From NCBI GenBank assembly GCA_964443325.1, contig CAYUCL010000003.1, positions 1-64,000 on the forward strand: DNA of 64,000 nucleotides, given 5' to 3'. The notes below the pieces were generated by a model. The model saw only the letters and a program-made list of their open reading frames with translations. It was not told the DNA's origin and did no database searches. Positions 50,859 to 60,627 of the stretch are shown one piece after another (position 1 is the stretch's first letter; the number at the start of each line of letters is the position of its first letter). This DNA comes from DAOUVR01 sp034430535. GTDB lineage: Bacteria; Chloroflexota; Dehalococcoidia; E44-bin15. The position numbers were made by a program, and so were the translations under genes.

Positions 50859-51434
50859 ATGAGTGTTTATGATACGGCTATTAAACGACGGTCGATCAGG
50901 CGATTCAAGGACATGCCAGTCCCTAAAGACGTTTTGGAGAAGTGTGTTGATGCGGCCAGGCTGGCACCATCGGGTGCCAACCTCCAGCCACTTGAGTATA
51001 TCATTGTAGATGATGAGCAGCTAGTGCCCCAGGTGTTCTCCATTATAAAATGGGCGGCATACATCAGACCGGCAGGCGACCCGCCCCCGGGCCATGAGCC
51101 CAAGGCCTACATCGCTATACTCAAGGAAGCCAGCGCCACAGCGCCATGGACGGCGTACGATATCGGAGGGGCGATGGATAATATCATGCTCGTGGCCCTG
51201 GAAGAGGGCGTTGGTTCCTGTGCCCTTCTCAATGTGGATTGGGACAAGCTGAGAACAATATGTAGCGTCCATGATAGCTATGAAATTTCTCTGCTCATCG
51301 CCCTGGGCTATCCCGATGAAAGCCCGGTTGAGGAGCCTTTTGATGGGTCGGTGAAGTACTGGAAGGACGAGCAGGGCGTGCTTCATGTCCCTAAGAAGAA
51401 GCTGGAGATGGTTCTGCACTGGAATGCTTTCTAG
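50859..51434 (+). CDS. Nitroreductase-family protein
   Basis: 191 residues. FMN-binding N-terminus MSVYDTAIKRRSIRRFKDMP, then ARLAPSGANLQPLEYIIV. A glycine-rich YDIGGAMDNIMLVALEEGVGSC segment (here in two parts: YDIGGAMDNIML and ALEEGVGSCALLN) and ALGYPDE near the end are family traits. The C-terminal addition (KYWKDEQGVLHVPKKKLE) is found in BluB/SagB-like nitroreductases of anaerobes. Substrate unknown. It stands alone. Confidence 0.9.
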   Translation: MSVYDTAIKRRSIRRFKDMPVPKDVLEKCVDAARLAPSGANLQPLEYIIVDDEQLVPQVFSIIKWAAYIRPAGDPPPGHEPKAYIAILKEASATAPWTAYDIGGAMDNIMLVALEEGVGSCALLNVDWDKLRTICSVHDSYEISLLIALGYPDESPVEEPFDGSVKYWKDEQGVLHVPKKKLEMVLHWNAF

Positions 51435-51574
51435 TACCACTGTGTTCTGCCATCACTCAAAACAGCGTCCAGACTTGATAACGGGTGTTTGGGTGTGTAC
51501 CCCAGCAATACCTCTCAGGTTATGTGTGTAGGTGGGATAATTAGAATCGACTTCTGAAGCAATATACTACAAAA

Positions 51575-52240
51575 ATGGCAGAGAAAGTTATTCTGGCATG
51601 GAGTGGCGGCAAAGATAGTGCCATCACGTTATATGAAATTCAACAAAGAACAGATTACCAGGTTGTCAGCCTGCTAACAACGCTAACTTCAGACTACGAT
51701 AGGGTGAGTATGCACGGCGTCCGCCGCGCTCTATTGGAGCGGCAGGCAGAATCTCTCTCACTACCACTCTATGAGGTATTTATCTCAAAAGAAGCAACCA
51801 ACGAGGAGTATGCGTCCAAAATGCAAGCTGCGCTCACCGATTTTCAGAAGGCTGGAGTGTCCTCTGTTGTCTTCGGCGACATTTACCTGGAGGATGTAAG
51901 AAAATATCGAGAGGACAACCTGTCTAAGGTAGGAATGAATGCGGTTTTCCCCATCTGGGGAAGAGATACCGCCGAGCTAGCCAGAACTTTCGTAGATTTA
52001 GGGTTCAAGGCTATTATAACCTGCATTGATTCAAAGGTTCTCGATAATATGTTTGCCGGAAGGATAATCGATGATAGCTTCCTGGCTCAACTACCATCTA
52101 ATGTTGACCCATGCGGCGAAAATGGCGAGTTCCATTCGTTTGTCTTTGACGGGCCAACATTCAACAGTAGCATACAGTACACGTTAGGTCAGATCGTCCT
52201 CAGAGATTCATTCTACTTTTGCGACTTGATTCCGGCATAG
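51575..52240 (+). CDS. Dph6-like ATP pyrophosphatase (adenine nucleotide alpha hydrolase)
   Basis: 221 residues: ATP-binding LAWSGGKDSAITLYE (PP-loop SGGKDS), VVFGDIYLEDVRKY and CGENGEFHSFVFDGP. This combination defines the Dph6/MJ0570-type family, which amidates diphthine in archaea and eukaryotes. Bacteria lack diphthamide, so the bacterial protein must act on something else, perhaps a small-molecule or B12-related amidation. No convincing ribosome site is seen just before the ATG. Confidence 0.88.
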   Translation: MAEKVILAWSGGKDSAITLYEIQQRTDYQVVSLLTTLTSDYDRVSMHGVRRALLERQAESLSLPLYEVFISKEATNEEYASKMQAALTDFQKAGVSSVVFGDIYLEDVRKYREDNLSKVGMNAVFPIWGRDTAELARTFVDLGFKAIITCIDSKVLDNMFAGRIIDDSFLAQLPSNVDPCGENGEFHSFVFDGPTFNSSIQYTLGQIVLRDSFYFCDLIPA

Positions 52241-52599
52241 TAAAGCCTGATCACATGTTCCCCACGTGGTTTGGAGAACGGCGAAAACTTCGCCTCACCC
52301 CAGCCTTTCCCACCTACGAAAAGGAGACAGATCGAAACAGCGGCCGCCATCCGACGAACCGACGCCGACCGATGTATTCCTCGGGTAATCTAGAGCATCT
52401 GCTCTAGGCATCGTTGGAGCCCTTCCCCTGAAGGGCTCCAACCTACCCATGAGCTAGGCCCTGACTATCTCGGGTGAGACTTCAACCATGGCTCTGGCGA
52501 ATGCCTTTCCTTTACACTGCAGTCGAACAATGCTATAGTGACAAAGAGAGCGGAGTGGAAGGGTGACCTACCACTCCTGCTAATTATAAAGGCAGGATA
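52241..52599. other. Gene-free region with a double-hairpin repeat
   Basis: No gene is supported. The repeat at 52390-52447 is the only structured sequence. The stretch just before 52600 reads AAGGCAGGATA, an acceptable ribosome site for the MBL-fold gene. Confidence 0.5.
52390..52447 (-). repeat. Double-hairpin palindromic repeat, copy 2 (inverted)
   Basis: CTAGAGCA-TC-TGCTCTAG (52390-52407) and GTTGGAGCCCTTC-CCCT-GAAGGGCTCCAAC (52413-52442), the latter followed by CTACCC. Read on the minus strand it starts GGGTAGGTTGGAGC, as does copy 1 at 31478-31527, and then has the second, CTxGAGCAGA-type hairpin. Perfect stems of 8 and 13 bp. Confidence 0.65.
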
Positions 52600-53580
52600 A
52601 TGGTTGAACAGATTTTACCCAACCTATACACAATCGAGGTTCCTCTTCCAGGAAGCCCTCTAAAAGCGACCAACTCGTACATAATAAAGGCTGATGATCG
52701 ATCTTTGATTATCGACACGGGAATGAATCGGGAAGAATGCCTCTCCGTACTATCTGCTGGCTTGAAGGAACTTGATGTAAATCTAGCGCAGGCAGACTTC
52801 TTTATCACGCATATGCATGCTGACCATTCAGGTCTCATCTCAACTCTAGCCACAGAGACATCAACAATCTACTTCGGTGAAACGGATGCTCCCAGTGGCG
52901 CTATGGCCGCCAAGCATAACTATTTTGAGCAGATTCCCAAAGTTGCTCGCATGCAAGGTTTTCCTGAGGACGAACTTCAAAAGGCTATTAAGAATCACCC
53001 CGGTTACAAATACAGTGCAAGAGGCCACTTAGAATTTCATTTTGTTAGAGACGGCGACATAATAAGCATCGGCGACTATTCATTTATATGCATTGCAACC
53101 CCAGGCCATACTAACGGTCACATGTGTCTTTATGAGCCTAATAAGAAGATCTTTGTTGCCGGAGACCACATTCTTATTGATATTACCCCTAATATCTCAT
53201 TGTGGTCTGAAGGTGATGAAAACCCTCTGGGTGATTACCTGGCCAGTCTGGACAAGGTCTATGACCTAGACGTTGAGCTTGTATTACCTGGACATCGAAG
53301 ACGTTTTAAGAACCACAAGCAGAGAATTGACGAATTGAAGAAGCATCACGAAACAAGAGCTAATGAAGTTCTCTCCATACTCAAACAAGGTAGTCAACAT
53401 GCCTATCAGGTGGCATCGCAGATGACCTGGGATATGAGCTACGAGCACTGGCATGAATTCCCACCCTCGCAAAAATGGTTTGCCACCGGAGAGGCGCTTG
53501 CCCACCTCAAGTATCTTGAGGACGAGGGGAAAATACGAAGGGAAACCCACAATCAAACAGTATTCTTTTCACTGATATAA
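52600..53580 (+). CDS. Metallo-beta-lactamase-fold hydrolase
   Basis: 326 residues. The metal-binding motif THMHADHSG lies near residue 70, later histidines are at ATPGHTNGHMCLYE and LPGHRRRF, and a DH occurs at VAGDHILID. This matches glyoxalase II-like and related thioester hydrolases. The C-terminal ~90 residues (from SILKQGSQHAYQVASQ) form a winged-helix-like extension seen in many LACTB2-like members. Its substrate is unknown. It converges with the CorC-like gene, with only five bases between stops. Confidence 0.9.
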   Translation: MVEQILPNLYTIEVPLPGSPLKATNSYIIKADDRSLIIDTGMNREECLSVLSAGLKELDVNLAQADFFITHMHADHSGLISTLATETSTIYFGETDAPSGAMAAKHNYFEQIPKVARMQGFPEDELQKAIKNHPGYKYSARGHLEFHFVRDGDIISIGDYSFICIATPGHTNGHMCLYEPNKKIFVAGDHILIDITPNISLWSEGDENPLGDYLASLDKVYDLDVELVLPGHRRRFKNHKQRIDELKKHHETRANEVLSILKQGSQHAYQVASQMTWDMSYEHWHEFPPSQKWFATGEALAHLKYLEDEGKIRRETHNQTVFFSLI

Positions 53581-53585
53581 TACAA

Positions 53586-54875
53586 TCAGACAGGAATGTC
53601 TTTAGGCTCTTCCGTTCTTTCCTCTTTAATCACAAACATATAAGCAATTGTGTTTGCCTTGACATCAGCTATCAGCAACGTTAGACCTGCATAAGTTATC
53701 TGCTCCCCTTCTTTGGGAAGATGCCCAAAGAGGTGGAGGGCAAATCCACCAATAGTCTGATAGTCGCCTTCGGGAATATCGAACTGGAGCTGCTCATTTA
53801 CGTCGTCGATTCGCATGCCGCCCTCTATTTTATAGAGATGCTCTCCGACTACCTCAAATTCCTTTTTGGCTTCCGTCAGTTCTTCTCTCACCTCGCCCAC
53901 AATTTGCTCGACTACTTGCTCGATGGTCACTATGCCCGAGGTACCCCCGTACTCGCTTAACACAACTGCCATCAAATATCCTTCGTCCCTCATTTCGCCA
54001 AACAGTTCGCCAACTGTCTTGCTTTCAGGAATAAAATACACGGCGCGAGCCAGGTCGGTAACCACATCCTGTCGCCCCATCGAGTCCTGTGACATGGCGG
54101 TAAGTACATCGCTGATGGAGAGCATACCTACCACATTGTCGTAGCTTTCCTCGTAAATGGGGTAACGCTGGGCAGGAGACTCACTGTATATCTTCAGGAA
54201 ATCATCAAGCTTGATACCCTGCTCCAGCCAGACTACCTCGGTACGTGGAGTCATCACCTCCCGCACCTGACGTTCCCCCAACCTGACGACGCTGCGCAGC
54301 ATTTGCGCTGAGGCCTCGTCGACAACGCCCTCCTCCTCCCCCATGGAGATTATTGTACCTAGCTCCTCCCGGCTAATTAGCTCCCCCGTTATAGTGCTCG
54401 AATGAGTCAGGTGTGTAAACCTGCCAGCGACCCAGCTCAACGCGATGACAACAGGGTGTAACAGCCTGGAAAGTATCTCAATTGGCCTGACGTACAGCAG
54501 AGCGATTCTCTCCGGGTGCTGTGCAGCAATGGTCTTAGGAATCACCTTGGCGAATATGAGTAATACGATGGCTATGACCACAATAGCTACCGGCGTTCCT
54601 ACGCCCTCACCCAACAGCGCAACGATGAATATCGTTCCCAGTGCAACGACGATGGTTTCGGCAAAGCTGAGGCCAGTGAGAACAACAGAGAGGAATCGCG
54701 ACGGGTGTTCCATAATCCTGGCTACGCGGTCAGCGCCGTGAACTCCCTCCTCCTGTAGATGCCTGAGCCTGAACCGTTGCAGGTTGATGAACCCTATCTC
54801 AGCGCTGGCAAAGAAAGCACAGATCAAGAGAAATAATATGGATAGCAGCAGATATAAAATTTCTAAGGTTCCCAT
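53586..54875 (-). CDS. CNNM/CorC-type membrane protein (hemolysin C family)
   Basis: 429 residues with an N-terminal DUF21 (CNNM) domain of four hydrophobic segments (residues 5-200: LLLSILFLLICAFFASAEIG, SVVLTGLSFAETIVVALGTI), a pair of CBS domains (about 205-330, MTPRTEVVWLEQ, VGMLSISDVLTAM) and a C-terminal CorC_HlyC domain (EGGMRIDDVNEQLQFDIPEG, TIGGFALHLFG). Family members are linked to magnesium or cobalt homeostasis. It probably acts as an ion exporter or regulator in the membrane. Confidence 0.94.
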   Translation of the reverse strand: MGTLEILYLLLSILFLLICAFFASAEIGFINLQRFRLRHLQEEGVHGADRVARIMEHPSRFLSVVLTGLSFAETIVVALGTIFIVALLGEGVGTPVAIVVIAIVLLIFAKVIPKTIAAQHPERIALLYVRPIEILSRLLHPVVIALSWVAGRFTHLTHSSTITGELISREELGTIISMGEEEGVVDEASAQMLRSVVRLGERQVREVMTPRTEVVWLEQGIKLDDFLKIYSESPAQRYPIYEESYDNVVGMLSISDVLTAMSQDSMGRQDVVTDLARAVYFIPESKTVGELFGEMRDEGYLMAVVLSEYGGTSGIVTIEQVVEQIVGEVREELTEAKKEFEVVGEHLYKIEGGMRIDDVNEQLQFDIPEGDYQTIGGFALHLFGHLPKEGEQITYAGLTLLIADVKANTIAYMFVIKEERTEEPKDIPV

Positions 54876-54990
54876 ACTTCCATCTTTGGTTAATCAGTTG
54901 TGTAATTCTACAATGAGATGGTCTAAACCACAAGAATGACCACCCTCTACTATGGCGAATTATTGATCATGATATAATGGGCTGAAAGGT

Positions 54991-55704
54991 ATGGGTGAGA
55001 AAATGGAACGGAAAATATATCCACAGTGCCACAGATGTGAGAAGAGGGTCTGCTACCCTACCATTGGAGTCGATGAAGAGCCCCCATTTAGTGAGGCGCC
55101 GGAATTCTGTCCCATGAGGCTTCATAGCGAGATCATACAAAGTGCGCTCTCCGAGTATGACAGGAAGGATGTCAGAGAGTTTGCTCGGCTTGCCTCATTA
55201 CAGGAGTTTGAATGTTATGAGTGGGTGCCAGAGGGCATAAGGACAAGGTTTCCGCGGGTGGAAGAGACCATACAGTTCGCCAAGAAAAATGGCTATAAGC
55301 GAATTGGCATAGCTTTTTGCATCGGTCTTATGAACGAGGTTCGCATGCTGGCACAAATCCTGGAGCGTAAGGGCTTCGAAGTTGTCTCTGTATGTTGCAA
55401 AGCGGGTGCAATCCCCAAGGAAAGAATAGGGTTGAGGGCGGAGGAGAAGATTCCAGGCCCGGCAATCTTCGAGTCGATGTGCAGTCCGATAACCCAGGCT
55501 GAAATCTTGAACGCAGAAGAGGTCGATTTTGTCATCCAACTGGGCCTTTGTGTAGGACACGATACCCTTTTTATGAAGTATTGCCGCCTACCCATGACAG
55601 TGCTTGCGGTTAAAGACCGGGTTTTAGGACATAACCCGCTAGCTGCGCTGTATCTATCTACTTCGCCCTATTACTCCAGGCTTAGGTCTCGAAAGACGGA
55701 TTGA
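54991..55704 (+). CDS. DUF1847-type cysteine-rich metal-binding protein
   Basis: 237 residues. N-terminal CHRCEKRVC then CPMRLHSEI, a four-cysteine pattern that fits a metal or cluster site, followed by a flavodoxin-like core (YKRIGIAFCIGLMNEVRMLA, CCKAGAIPKERIG, QLGLCVGHDTLFMKYC, VLAVKDRVLGHNP). Many cysteines are conserved. It matches the DUF1847 family of anaerobes, whose function is unknown. Alternative starts are close (ATG at 54991 or at 55003). Confidence 0.8.
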   Translation: MGEKMERKIYPQCHRCEKRVCYPTIGVDEEPPFSEAPEFCPMRLHSEIIQSALSEYDRKDVREFARLASLQEFECYEWVPEGIRTRFPRVEETIQFAKKNGYKRIGIAFCIGLMNEVRMLAQILERKGFEVVSVCCKAGAIPKERIGLRAEEKIPGPAIFESMCSPITQAEILNAEEVDFVIQLGLCVGHDTLFMKYCRLPMTVLAVKDRVLGHNPLAALYLSTSPYYSRLRSRKTD

Positions 55705-55759
55705 CGCAATGGAATTCACCGATCATTGTCCTATCACCAAAGCTTAGAGATGTACTCAT

Positions 55760-57619
55760 ATGAGCGATACTGTTGAAAATTTGGCACCACTTGTCTTGAA
55801 ACTGGACGTCATGGGACGCCTGGGAGAGGCCTTAGCCTGGAGTAATAGTACTAAGGTATTCGTCTTTGGAGGTATCCCCGGCGAAGAAGTGCTGGCTGAG
55901 GTAGTGCGGCAGCACCACAATCGTATCGCCGCGCGAGTGGTCAAGGTGATAGTTTCCTCTTCCCAGCGGGTGGAACCGCCATGCCCCTATTTCGGGTCGT
56001 GTACCGGGTGTCAGTGGCAACACATCCGCTATGAGCACCAGTTGGAGCTTAAGCACATGATGGTCAAGGAGGCCATGGAAGCGATGGGAGGGATGGTCCA
56101 CGCTCCGGTGGCCCCTGTTGTCCCTGCACCCCAGACCCTGGGCTACCGCAACCACGCCCGCTTCACCGTGGGGCCAGAGGGCGCCCTCGGTTTCGTCAAC
56201 CGCGAGAGCCGCCGCTTTGTCCACATCGACCAATGTCTACTCATGCACCCATCGATCAACGAAGCACTATCCCAGCTTCAGGGCCGCTGCGCAGAGACTA
56301 CCCAGCTCTCTATCCGCTATGGAGTAAATACCGGCCAGTGGCTGATTCAGCCCACCCTCAGAAGGCCTGAAGTTCCTCTATCATCTGGCCAGAAAAGCTA
56401 CGAGGAGGCTCTTCACAGTAAACTCTTCCGCATATCTGCTGCCTCTTTCTTTCAGGTGAACACAGCCCAGGCGGAAAGAATGGCTGAGCTGGTGCGGGAG
56501 CGCCTCGCATTGACCGGCGAGGAACTGCTTGTAGACGCCTACGCTGGTGTAGCCACCTTCGCTGTTCTCTTCGCCCCGTACGCCAGCAAGGTCATCGCCA
56601 TCGAGGAGTCGGCCTCTGCTATCAAGGATGCCCAGGTCAACATCCAGGGTTTGACTAACATTGAGCTTGCCCAGGATAAGACGGAAAAGTTGCTACAGTC
56701 CCTCCCGCAAGTACCTGATGCCCTGATTCTGGACCCACCGCGCACCGGATGCCACCCCACAGTCCTGCAGACCATCCTGCATCGGCCGCCGCAGCGGATA
56801 GTGTATGTCTCGTGTGACCCGTGGGCTCTGGCCCGCGACCTGCGAGTGTTATGCCACGGGCCTTTTGTTCTGGAAGAGGTGCTACCCATTGACCTCTTTC
56901 CCCAGACTCACCACATCGAGTGCATCGCCACCCTATCTTATAGCCCAGAAAGGCAGTATGCCTTCCAATCACGCCAACAGCTTGTGCTGGCTTCCGAATC
57001 CCCCAGGCGGCAGGAGATCATGGCCACCATGGGCCTCACCTTCCAAACAATACCATCGAAGGTTGATGAGACTCCACCATCCTATGGTGATCCGGTAGCT
57101 ATTGCCCAGAAAGAGGCCCTCGACAAAGCCCTGGCTGTGGCATCTGACCTGCGCGAGGGAACGGTTATCGGAGCCGACACTGTGGTTGCCGATGGGGATG
57201 ATATCCTGGGCAAGCCTGCAACGGAGGAAGAGGCCTATGCCATGCTGCGCAGGCTTCGTGGTAAGGAACATCGGGTTATCACCGGGTTAGCCCTGGTAGA
57301 CGCTGCCAGTGGCGAACAGCTCAGCGGCTACCGCATCAGCCACGTGCGCATGCGAGAATATAGCGATGAAGAGATCACTGCCTATATCGCCGCCGGTGAT
57401 GCCTGGGACAAGGCTGGTGCCTACGGCATCCAGGATACCCAGTTTCATCCCGTGGCTAAGGTGATGGGCTGCTACCTGAACGTTGTCGGTCTTCCCCCCT
57501 GCATACTGCTGCGTCTACTACACCGAATGGGCATATATCCAGCCATCGACCCCAACTGGGTCCCACCAGGGAAATGCCGCGATTGCCATCGCCTGGCCAG
57601 AGATGCCAGGGATAAATGA
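55760..57619 (+). CDS. Fusion of 23S rRNA m5U methyltransferase (RlmD/RumA type) and Maf nucleotide pyrophosphatase
   Basis: 619 residues. Residues 1-60 look like a TRAM domain, followed by the cysteine iron-sulfur site CPYFGSCTGCQWQHI, an AdoMet-binding VDAYAGVATFAVLF, and the motif LDPPRTGCHPTV with catalytic VYVSCDPWALARDL (to about 405). Residues about 408-600 are a complete Maf domain: QLVLASESPRRQEIMATMG, VIGADTVVADGDDILGKP and AYGIQDTQFHPV. Maf domains hydrolyse non-canonical nucleotides such as dTTP or modified UTP. The fusion ties rRNA/tRNA uridine methylation to nucleotide house-cleaning. No frameshift is visible across the join. Confidence 0.92.
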   Translation: MSDTVENLAPLVLKLDVMGRLGEALAWSNSTKVFVFGGIPGEEVLAEVVRQHHNRIAARVVKVIVSSSQRVEPPCPYFGSCTGCQWQHIRYEHQLELKHMMVKEAMEAMGGMVHAPVAPVVPAPQTLGYRNHARFTVGPEGALGFVNRESRRFVHIDQCLLMHPSINEALSQLQGRCAETTQLSIRYGVNTGQWLIQPTLRRPEVPLSSGQKSYEEALHSKLFRISAASFFQVNTAQAERMAELVRERLALTGEELLVDAYAGVATFAVLFAPYASKVIAIEESASAIKDAQVNIQGLTNIELAQDKTEKLLQSLPQVPDALILDPPRTGCHPTVLQTILHRPPQRIVYVSCDPWALARDLRVLCHGPFVLEEVLPIDLFPQTHHIECIATLSYSPERQYAFQSRQQLVLASESPRRQEIMATMGLTFQTIPSKVDETPPSYGDPVAIAQKEALDKALAVASDLREGTVIGADTVVADGDDILGKPATEEEAYAMLRRLRGKEHRVITGLALVDAASGEQLSGYRISHVRMREYSDEEITAYIAAGDAWDKAGAYGIQDTQFHPVAKVMGCYLNVVGLPPCILLRLLHRMGIYPAIDPNWVPPGKCRDCHRLARDARDK

Positions 57620-57624
57620 TGCTT

Positions 57625-59352
57625 CTACGGCTTTACCCGAAGCGTGCGCAACCGATTTACCGCGGCAGCCAACTCCTGCGCTCTGAAGCCTACAAGGTCG
57701 GGAGGGTATAGAATGTGAGATATCCCATCGAGTCCCGCCTGTTGCACATCACGTTGGACCCGCCCTAATATCTCTCGAAGAGGCGTACTACCATCCATGT
57801 AGCGCTGTCGTGCGTATGCCATGGCGTATCCGATGGCCTTCACCTGTCCGTCCTCAACAACCTGCTCCACATGGGAGAGGTCAATCTCGTCGCGCCCGAA
57901 CAGAAGCGTACGCGTTCCTCTAGCCTTCAAATTCACCTCACGCCGCCCCTTCCTTGGGTCCAGGCTCTCCGCAAGAGGAATGCGCTTCGGGATAGGTCCG
58001 AAGTGGTCTCCACCCTCTAATGTCCGGTCAGTGGGATACTTTAACGCTATTGCCCTTGCCTCCTCGGCCACCTCCTGGGGCACGTACTCTACCATTGCGA
58101 TAACCGTATCCGCCACATCGAAATAGTCCCCCGAACCTCCCATAACCAGCACGGTCGAGACTCCGTGGTCTTTATATAACCTCTGCACCTGGTCGACGAA
58201 GGGAGTTATTGGCTCATGTCGCTTTTCGACCAAGGCTTGCATCCTTCGATCGCGGATCATGAAGTTGGTGGCCGAGGTGTCTTCGTCCACTAGTAGAAGA
58301 CGGCTTCCCGCCTCCAGCGCCTCAGCGATGTTGGCCGCCTGAGAGGTCGAGCCACTGGCGTTTTCCGTGGTAAACCATCGGGTGTCCACACCACCCGGCA
58401 GCCGATCGATAAATGGCGAGATGTCAACGCCAACCACGCTACGCCCGTCCTCCGCCCGTACCTTAAAAGCGGTGGGATCAGAGACCACCAGCTCTCGGCC
58501 GTCACCAGGTACGTGATTGTATACCCCACGCTCAAACGCCCGCAGCAGCGTGGACTTCCCATGAAAACCGCCCCCAACGATAAGCGTAACACCTTGAGGC
58601 ATACCCATACCTGTCACGGCACCTCGGCTGGGCGCCCCTATCGTCACCCGCAGGCGTTCCGGCGAGCGGAATGGAACAGCCCGTGCCAAGGGCCGGTCGT
58701 CTACCCCGCTACGGCGTGGGAGCACGCTATCATCAGCGACAAATGCCACCAGCCCGAGTGTCTCAAGACTTGCCCGCAGTGCATCGGTATCCTCAGAGGC
58801 TTCCACATGCTCCCACAGCGCTTTGTGGTCCAGATTTTTAAAGTAAAGTGCCGCTTCCACGATGACAGGCAGCGCCTGCACCAGCATATCCTCAGCCTCA
58901 ACCCCCAGGATACGGCGCCCGGCCGCTGGCAGCCCGACGAAGAAGCGCAGTTCCACATAGTCTTGGTTCACCTGGCATGCGCTGCGCTCCAGGATCTCCT
59001 GCCCTGGAGCGTCAACAAATAGCTGACCGCTCTTGCCTGAACCGCGGCGCTCCGAAACATGCCGCGCCTCCCGGGCGAAGGCCCTTACCAGAAAGTCCCG
59101 AAGGGCGACCCCCCGCGAGCGGTTGGAAAAGGTCTCTGGCGGAAAATCCGCCACCCCCTGAGGCACGAGGACGTGGAAACGGCTTGGGGCAGCAAATGGA
59201 TCCCCTTGAATATGGTCCACTACAAGCTCGAAGCCCGGGAATTGAAAGCGCTGCCTTTCCAGGTCTTTGTAGGCTTTGTAGCCACGACCATCGATGCGAT
59301 GCAGGATCTCCCGAAGCCGATTCATCTCAATCAGAATATCCTTTTGCTGCAA
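57625..59352 (-). CDS. ABC-class ATPase domain protein (PF09818-like)
   Basis: 575 residues. An N-terminal domain (about 1-230) precedes an ATPase part: GGGFHGKSTLLRAFERGVY (Walker-type loop near 263), later LLLVDEDTSATNFMIRDRRM (Walker B-like), VLVMGGSGDYFDVADTVIAM. It matches the predicted ABC-class ATPase family widespread in bacteria and archaea, of unknown role. It converges with the RlmD-Maf gene (five bases between stops). No transmembrane helix. Confidence 0.9.
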   Translation of the reverse strand: MQQKDILIEMNRLREILHRIDGRGYKAYKDLERQRFQFPGFELVVDHIQGDPFAAPSRFHVLVPQGVADFPPETFSNRSRGVALRDFLVRAFAREARHVSERRGSGKSGQLFVDAPGQEILERSACQVNQDYVELRFFVGLPAAGRRILGVEAEDMLVQALPVIVEAALYFKNLDHKALWEHVEASEDTDALRASLETLGLVAFVADDSVLPRRSGVDDRPLARAVPFRSPERLRVTIGAPSRGAVTGMGMPQGVTLIVGGGFHGKSTLLRAFERGVYNHVPGDGRELVVSDPTAFKVRAEDGRSVVGVDISPFIDRLPGGVDTRWFTTENASGSTSQAANIAEALEAGSRLLLVDEDTSATNFMIRDRRMQALVEKRHEPITPFVDQVQRLYKDHGVSTVLVMGGSGDYFDVADTVIAMVEYVPQEVAEEARAIALKYPTDRTLEGGDHFGPIPKRIPLAESLDPRKGRREVNLKARGTRTLLFGRDEIDLSHVEQVVEDGQVKAIGYAMAYARQRYMDGSTPLREILGRVQRDVQQAGLDGISHILYPPDLVGFRAQELAAAVNRLRTLRVKP

Positions 59353-59596
59353 ATAGTAACGTTCGTATTGACTGCAATATTAGCACTGGGCTATTAATAG
59401 AGCAATCTGCACAAATTAACACAACCGCGCTTGTTACAGGTCTTGACAGCCTCCGAGCAGGCGTTTAGCATACCCGCACCAGCAGATACGGGAAATCCCT
59501 GTATATGGAGAAAACGGTGGCTGTGATTAAATGCCGAGCTATTATAGATATCATATGTAGCTGCCCTACCATCAAGAAGCGAAAGAGGTTTTCTTT

Positions 59597-60460
59597 ATGA
59601 ACGATAAGCTGAAGATTGCTGCGGTGCAGATGGAACCCAAGATCCTGGAGAAGGATAGGAACCTGACAAGATGCCTCGAGCTGATTCAGGTCACCGCCAG
59701 GGAGAGCGCTCAGCTTATTGTCTTTCCTGAATGCGCTTTGACTGGGTACGTATTTACCAGCCTTGAGGAAGCACTGCCCCTTTGCGAATCTATCCCAGGT
59801 ACCAGCACCGGAAAAATCATTAGCGTGTGCCGTGAACTGAATGTATATGTGGTACTTGGTTTGTTAGAAAGGGAGGCTGACAAATACTACAATGCCGCAG
59901 TCCTTCTGGGCCCTGGGGGAGTGCTCGCCAAATATCGCAAGATCCACCTTCCCTATCTAGGGGTTGACCGCTTCTTGAACCATGGCGACCTACCACCAAC
60001 TGTATGTCAGACAGAGATAGGCAGGATAGGGATAGGCATCTGCTATGATATAAATTTTCCAGAACACGCACGTGTTATGGCATTGCAGGGAGCAGATATC
60101 ATCGTTCTCCCAACGAACTGGCCTTTGCACAGGGAGTTCGTCCCAGAGCATATTGTCCCGGCAAGAGCCGCTGAGAACCTGGTCTTCGTTGTTGCTGTCA
60201 ATCGTGCTGGTGAGGAACGAGGCATAAGGTTTATCGGTCGCAGCAAGATCGCCCATTGGTCCGGAGGGATAGCTCTGGCTGAAGGGAAGCCCTATGAAGA
60301 AGATGTCCTTTATGCTAATATCGAACCAGCAACAGCCAGGGAGAAGCACTTGGTATTCACTCCTGGAGAGTTTGAGGTGGACATCTTCAAGGACCGAAGG
60401 CCAGAGCTATACGGTGTTATCACTAAGCCCTTGGATGATCCTTCTCGCATTAGGAAGTGA
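59597..60460 (+). CDS. Carbon-nitrogen hydrolase (nitrilase superfamily)
   Basis: 287 residues with the E-K-C triad: FPECALTGY (Glu near 45), KYRKIHLPYL (Lys near 117) and GIGICYDINFPE (Cys near 151). This is a soluble amidase or beta-ureidopropionase-like enzyme cleaving C-N bonds. The ATG follows a weak GAAAGAGG site. Next in the same direction lies a separate amidase-signature gene. Both together suggest amide or nitrogen scavenging, though 238 bases separate them. Confidence 0.92.
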   Translation: MNDKLKIAAVQMEPKILEKDRNLTRCLELIQVTARESAQLIVFPECALTGYVFTSLEEALPLCESIPGTSTGKIISVCRELNVYVVLGLLEREADKYYNAAVLLGPGGVLAKYRKIHLPYLGVDRFLNHGDLPPTVCQTEIGRIGIGICYDINFPEHARVMALQGADIIVLPTNWPLHREFVPEHIVPARAAENLVFVVAVNRAGEERGIRFIGRSKIAHWSGGIALAEGKPYEEDVLYANIEPATAREKHLVFTPGEFEVDIFKDRRPELYGVITKPLDDPSRIRK

Positions 60461-60627
60461 TACAGCGTCCTAGACTAGGCTACCCGTGATAGGATATTGG
60501 ACGTATTCCAAGTCCATGTATCTGGTGGCTAGGTGGCATTGCCAGTGAAGGTATCAATTGATAAAGACTATACCCCAAGGCTGGTGGCGCGATCCCAGAT
60601 GCCAGTTTGGTGAACTCAGCCTGTTCC

